Below, one piece after another: positions 59,501-64,000 of a stretch of 64,000 nucleotides of DNA. Each line of letters begins with the position of its first letter. Position 1 is the first letter of the stretch. The notes beneath the pieces are model-generated. The model searched no databases. It was not told the origin of the DNA and saw only the letters and a list, made by a program, of their open reading frames with translations. This DNA is from Dryococelus australis (Eukaryota > Arthropoda > Insecta > Phasmatodea > Phasmatidae): positions 68,271,760 through 68,335,759 of the forward strand of contig CM057005.1 in NCBI GenBank assembly GCA_029891345.1. Direction: 5' to 3'. Made by a program: the position numbers and the translations under genes.

Positions 59501-60000
59501 TGCTCCATTTAATGTATTTGTAGCTAATTGTATACCAATTACTCTTTGAAATTCGTATAATTGTGTAAGTAATTCCTGTTTTATAATTATATAAATCTTT
59601 ATAAATTCTCCTTCGTTTAATATCTATGATTAAATGACTAGAATTACAATCGTTCGACTTGATTATTTTCTTGTTCGTGACAATTGATATATATTTTAAT
59701 GTTAGTTTCTAGCCCCCTAAATCTTCCAAGATGATTGTGTATTATCTCAAATACCTTACATTTTATTGAAGTAAAAATTTTATTGGACTCTACTAAATTT
59801 AGGGAATTTTCACTGTTGTACGTCGACACCTTACCTTTAAAGGCTTTATTAACTAAGTTATTTTTATTGGTTTATCTGCTTCTTTTGTTAACAAATAAAT
59901 AATTCTAGAATGGAAATATTTCCTTTAATTCTTTTCTATCTTCGGGGTGTAATTAATTGATATTAGCATCAGCTAAATGAAAATTTGTAAAATTATTCTT
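56510..60000 (-). pseudogene. E2 DNA polymerase B region
   Basis: Minus-strand order: FRGLETNIKIYINCHEQENN, an exonuclease part, KSVYPYDYMDSWKKFEE, a LDSNNFYGWTMSQYLPYGG-type motif A region near 57630, YGYILEVDLEYQQELH, NKINIKFNKPIYDGMTILE and the motif C segment LCYQDTDSYIYN near 56920. It covers most of a protein-primed Polinton PolB. Broken. Confidence 0.85.
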
Positions 60001-60006
60001 TGTTAT

Positions 60007-60339
60007 CTATTCTTTTACCTGCCTACTTTTATTTCTAGGCTGTACAAATATATTATTAGAGATGGAAATATTTTTTTTTAAATTCTTTCTATCTTCCTTA
60101 CATAATTCATTGATATTGGCATAAGAAAATTGCAAATTTGCGAAGTTACTTCTCCTTTGCTCATCAATTCTTCTTCTTTGATCTTCTACAATAATTGGTA
60201 AAATAAATGGTATAATAGTTCTAATTAAATCATCTTTCCTTAGCCTGTTTATATATTTTATTTCAAGTTCTTTAGCTAAAAGTCTTAGCTCCCATACTCT
60301 CTCCCCACTTAACGCAGCTGTTAGTTTTGCAGCCTCCAT
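60007..60339 (-). pseudogene. E2 SAP-like small gene region
   Basis: A 110-codon frame starting MEAAKLTAALSGERVWELRL, then INRLRKDDLIRTIIPFILP and RRSNFANLQFSYANINELCK. The N-terminal helix-extension-helix pattern (WELR.LAKEL.......RKDDLI) fits SAP-like DNA-binding domains. It has the same position as E1 41225-41458. It may bind element DNA. Confidence 0.5.
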
Positions 60340-60469
60340 TGTTATAGTTATATTTATATAGAAAAAGACTTTAATTGTTTTTTATTTTTATGGACTATTT
60401 GGTACCTCGATTTAAAAAAAAATAAAATAACACAAAGTTTTAATTAATGTTAATATCGAAAGCAATATT

Positions 60470-60910
60470 TCTTAATTATTTAACTTCTTACTATCATTAT
60501 ATTTCTTCATATATTCATTATAACAAGTTTTACATTTCATTATATTTTTGTCCATAGTATTTTTATGCTGATAAAATAGTTGTAATGATTTAGTCTCACT
60601 ACACACTTTACATGTTTTTGTTCGATAATTGTCGTGAGGGGTTTCATTTAAAACATCTATCGCCGTATTGTGTAATTTTGAATTTTTATGCTTTTCGAGA
60701 GATACATTATAAATATATTTTTTACATTCACATAATACCTTCTCTTTATTTAATTTATAATGATTTATACATTTTTCAATGCAAAATTTTTACATGTGTA
60801 ATAAAGCATATCATTTGTGTTTAGATTAAAGTAGAAACTTTCTTTATTTAATAATTCATTATACTTTTTACAAATTTTAGTATTTTCCATTTCATTAGAG
60901 GGTATCGCTT
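60470..60910 (-). pseudogene. E2 zinc-ribbon-like small gene region
   Basis: Same position as E1 41559-41968, with scattered Cys pairs near 60540-60640 and 60720-60900. More decayed than the E1 copy. Family unknown. Confidence 0.4.
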
Positions 60911-61144
60911 ATATTTTTAATTCATAAAAAAATTTATAAACTTCTAAATTACGCAATACGGCACTAGATGTTTTAAATGAAATCCCACACTGCAATCATC
61001 CAACAAAAACATGTAAAGTATGTAATGAGACTAAATCATTACAACTATTAAGATCATTTTTTTATTTTATTTTAAATACCAAGGAAACATTCGTTTTTTT
61101 TCTTTTATTTATATAATTTTTTTTTCCATACAAATAAAACAAAA

Positions 61145-61458
61145 ATGGAATCAATGCTCAGAAAGTTAAACAATTCGTTTGAATTCACAAAACTACATGA
61201 TCTAGATATTGATAAATGGTACGAAGCCACAGATTATCAAATTCAAGAATCTAAACTTGGTAAAAAATTTACTTGCATTCTAGATGGTAAGTATAAAATC
61301 ACTTTACCAAACCGATATTAAAATATATTAGCTTCAAATTACTTAAAATTAATGAACGAGAAAAAAGTTAGTATAAAACATGACGGTTTAAAAGAAATGA
61401 AAAATGGAAAATCTGTCATAATATTGAATTACGTTAAAATATTTAAATGCTATTAATT
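61145..61458 (+). pseudogene. E2 small gene region beside the right terminal repeat
   Basis: It begins MESMLRKLNNSFEFTKLHDL and continues DIDKWYEATDYQIQES, LGKKFTCILDGKYKITLPNR and IKHDGLKEMKNGKSVIILNY. A protein of about 100 residues of unknown function that I associate with the right end of arthropod Polintons. It is conserved in E1 at 42172-42465. Fossil. Confidence 0.5.
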
Positions 61459-61479
61459 TTATATATTTTTATATTTTAT

Positions 61480-61925
61480 TTTTAATGTATTTTGCTTGTT
61501 TTTCTCTTAAATTCACTTGATTTAGATGGCTTGCTTGCAAAATAAGCGTTTCTAGGAAAAACTGATAAATTGCTTGATTTTTCGATGCTAGCAGAGCGCT
61601 TTAAAAAAAAAAAGATAAAATTGCATGATTTTGAGGTAAAATCGCTTGATTTATAATGAAAATTGCTTGTTTTTTCGAACTGAAAAATCTCGCTTCTAGA
61701 AACATGAAAAAGCTGCTCGAAAAATGAGAAATTTGCCTGATTTTAGCTCAAATGTGCTTGAATTTGATCGTTTTTTCATTGTATCCCCAGATTTTGAGTT
61801 CTTTAAGTTTGTATTGCACCCTTGTTAAAATTAACTGGATATAATCATGTTACTTTTTTCATGCACTTTTGGAGTAAATTGTCGGGAAAAATGTGCTGCG
61901 CTAGAAACCCCATTTAACATCTACT
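61480..61925. repeat. E2 right terminal inverted repeat
   Basis: Ends CATTTAACATCTACT, the inverse of the left end, with TTGCTTGATTT-type repeats in its inner part. Confidence 0.85.
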
Positions 61926-61931
61926 ATTAAT
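61926..61931. repeat. E2 target-site duplication, right copy
   Basis: ATTAAT, identical to 49189-49194. Confidence 0.85.
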
Positions 61932-62059
61932 AAAACAATGCAACAAGAAACTGACAAGTAAAGCTGTAAAACTTGAAATGTTTGTTTGCACACGTTGCCC
62001 AATAGTTACAGAATATGTAATCAATAGCTTTCTGGCACCATCAGTTGTCACATGAACTG

Positions 62060-62340
62060 ATTTTACTAAGGCGTAGCGCGCGGACGCAGGTGATCTAGGT
62101 TTGAAACTCGGTCGAAATTGTAGAAATTTTTTATGTCGGCCCAAACTGTTTAATGTGCGTGTATCCAAACAAATCTTTAGTTGCGCCAAAAAAATCTTAC
62201 AGATTGGTGCAAGCAAATGAGAACATTAAAATAATTTGGTTTTAGCAACAAAATATTTTACTGCCCCTGTACAAACAAATAATTTGGTTGTACCAAACAA
62301 ATCTTGTTCGATTCAACAAAATATTTTTGTCAGTGTATCG
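62060..62340 (+). mobile_element. SINE-like unit followed by AACAAAATATTT-type repeats
   Basis: TAGCGCGCGGACGCAGGTGA and GGTTTGAAACTCG (62098-62110) sit as degenerate A- and B-box-like motifs. The following 62135-62335 is rich in ACAAATAATTTGGTTGTACC and AACAAAATATTTT motifs related to those at 48780-48990. The limits are uncertain, and a decayed SINE is the best guess. Confidence 0.35.
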
Positions 62341-63069
62341 CATTTGCTTTCTTCACTTGATAAACACATGAATTAAAGTGATTACAATTTTACGTATGGC
62401 GAAAGGTTACAAAATGGATAGAAAATAAATCTTATGTAGAACTTTCTAAACTACTCAAACGCGAACAGCCTGTAAATTGCTATCACCAGCGTTTGAACAT
62501 CGCATGCTGATAGATATCTTGACGATTCCTCACACGTAATTGCTACACTGAAACAGAAACTCAAAGTAACTGCTCAACGATGTCAGTTTGTATCATGTAA
62601 GTTCCAATAGTTTCTTAGTACGAAATGAAGTGCATTTCTTCGGCTCCGCGCAATTTTGAGGTTTTTGGCGATGCCACAAGACGTTTGTTTTCAAAATCAC
62701 AAACAAACTTTCTTTAAATCGACTGAAAAACCGAACGTGCATTAGTTTGACAGTTAGGAAACTGCATTTAGGATTACCTTACTCACTCTCGGCTGTCGTG
62801 CTCTTTTGTTGCCATTGTCGTGGCTTCAGGCCAGCCTACACATGTTCAGAGAAATTTTAAATATAATAGACTATTGTGTGTTGATAGCTGTCTAGACGTG
62901 AAGACATAGCAGCAAGCTAATTCTGACATACATAAACATATGTAATTTTAAGTTATTATTCTTATGGCCACTGATGATGACTCGGGCCAACTATAAGTTC
63001 AAGGACGAGAGAATAAAAGAGAAACTAATTTACAAATTAAACTTAACACGTTTCAGTCAAAAGTAGGGC
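62341..63069. other. Unassigned non-coding DNA
   Basis: No ORF of note. A lone MITE right end (ACGCGAACAGCCTGTA) lies near 62458-62473, without a recognisable left end. Confidence 0.45.
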
Positions 63070-63504
63070 TATAATGCATTCACGGTTACTTCACACTTTT
63101 CTGAAGCCCTGATAATGTTATACTTCCAGGATATTCCTCCGCCTCGTGCAAACTAAGCTTAACCAATTCTATATAAAAAAAAAAAAAAAAAACCACCAGA
63201 GGACAACGCACCTAATTCGCGCGCACTCAGTTGTAATAATATTTCGAATGAGAACTATTTCTTACTAGGCGCTACCAAAACACGTGTTTTCTCACTGTTT
63301 TTATTCACATCTATTATAAAAGTAATACTGTAATTTATAAATAAAATAAAGGTAAAACTAACGAAAAATAAGATACTTCAATGATATCAGCGGCACAAAA
63401 CGCTTCTTATACATGATACATTCAGGAAACAACTAAACACGGCATACGTTGGGTGATTTTTCACAGGTTTTATTTAAAAAGTGTGAAGAAACTGCGAATA
63501 GACC
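63070..63504 (+). mobile_element. MITE-like element, family C, copy 3
   Basis: About 435 bp. The left end TGCATTCACGGTTACTTCAC and GGATATTCCTCCGCCTC, and the right end GTGTGAAGAAACTGCGAATA, are the inverse of copy 1 at 764-1193 over nearly the full length. A poly-A run lies near 63176-63192. Confidence 0.7.
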
Positions 63505-63584
63505 ATAATAATTATTTCCAGCACATTTTATCAACGGGAAGTGTGGAAGCGCTTCTGTACGATGCGCCAGCTACTGATAAGGGA

Positions 63585-64000
63585 TATAGGCTATTTACGG
63601 TAAAATGAGCACCCTTGGAAGCCCTGATTAAGATCTACTTGTACTGATGTTGTGTATCCTTCCGCCCCAAGTAAAATTAACATTGCCGTGAGCTTAATCA
63701 CTTTATTCATGCGTCGAAAAGGTTGAAGTGTGCAATTATTAGAAAAGGAAATTTGTTACCATTCTGGTCATGTTTATACTCCGATGCAATAAAATACCCG
63801 AAAAGCAAAATAAATAATTTAAATTATCACAAATGGTTACCTAACACTTTTTATTCAACTTTAAGATAAGGAACTATTTCCCATCCATCGTTGCCAAATT
63901 TATTGGGCGCATGTCACTCAGGGCGCCCGTTGAAATAAATGCAGGTAGGGGCAGTGACATTTGCTAAGGTTGATTTTAAAAGTGCTCACTTTATCGTGAA
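63585..64000 (-). mobile_element. MITE-like element, family B, copy 5, cut by the window edge
   Basis: Reverse orientation. It begins TAGGCTATTTACGGTAAAAT and reaches GTGCTCACTTTATCGTGAA at the last base, so only the last few bases of its right end are missing from the window. Shares AACATTGCCGTGAGC and CACTTTTTATTCAAC with the other copies. Confidence 0.75.

Larger units (their letters stand above)
49195..61925. mobile_element. Polinton/Maverick E2 (adintovirus-like), fossil
   Basis: A 12.7-kb Polinton with a perfect ATTAAT duplication and ends beginning AGTAGATGTTAA. Parts in order: small gene (-), capsid-type gene (-), PLA2-domain gene (+), core-like gene (+), protease (+), stem-loop and short repeats, integrase (-), packaging ATPase (-), penton-like gene (+), DNA polymerase B (-), SAP-like and zinc-ribbon-like genes (-), small gene (+). 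Colinear with E1 apart from the inverted integrase module and the absent fibre-like gene. Its outer 80 bases differ at about 7 positions between the ends, more than in E1. It is broken, with breaks of the order of tens. Confidence 0.9.

Overview
The window looks like repeat-rich, AT-rich nuclear DNA of an invertebrate animal, most likely an arthropod (insect or crustacean). The reasons are the Polinton/Maverick (adintovirus-like) elements of the type common in arthropods, a pogo/Tigger-like transposon with a C-terminal PHD-like finger, tRNA-derived SINE-like units, many MITE-like inverted-repeat elements, and long (TA)n and (GA)n microsatellites. I find no convincing intact host protein-coding gene. 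The species cannot be fixed from the sequence alone.

Layout. 1-6561: non-coding DNA with three MITE-like elements, a 97-bp tandem duplication and two weak promoter-like sites. 6562-9701: a decayed pogo-like DNA transposon with matching 25-bp ends. 9702-21499: microsatellites, short tandem arrays, a zinc-finger ORF on the minus strand (11596-11964), a SINE-like unit, four MITE-like elements and an array of roughly 150-bp degenerate repeats.

21506-43005 is Polinton E1 (21.5 kb), flanked by a near-perfect 6-bp target duplication (GTATAC/GTCTAC). It carries recognisable fossil regions for a capsid-type protein, a phospholipase-A2-domain protein, a small basic core-like protein, an adenovirus-type protease, a tail-fibre-like protein, an integrase, a packaging ATPase, a penton-like protein, protein-primed DNA polymerase B and several small proteins. 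A second Polinton-type element, E3 (26730-35547, 8.8 kb, perfect CACATG target duplication), sits inside the E1 integrase region. E3 has very long, purine/pyrimidine-biased inverted arms and DNA polymerase B parts on both strands.

43012-49188: non-coding DNA with a long foldback element that has a MITE inside it, further MITEs, a CpG-rich island and a SINE-like unit. 49195-61925 is Polinton E2 (12.7 kb, perfect ATTAAT target duplication), a relative of E1 with the same gene set except that no fibre-like region is seen and the integrase module is inverted. 61932-64000 holds SINE-like and MITE sequence, with the last MITE running off the window edge.

The three Polintons make up about 34 kb, more than half of the window. 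All are fossils: each has many breaks (of the order of tens in E1 and E2). The points most worth following are the nested insertion, the fibre-like gene present in one relative only, the inverted integrase module, and a conserved non-coding cassette (stem-loop plus short iterated repeats) beside it.
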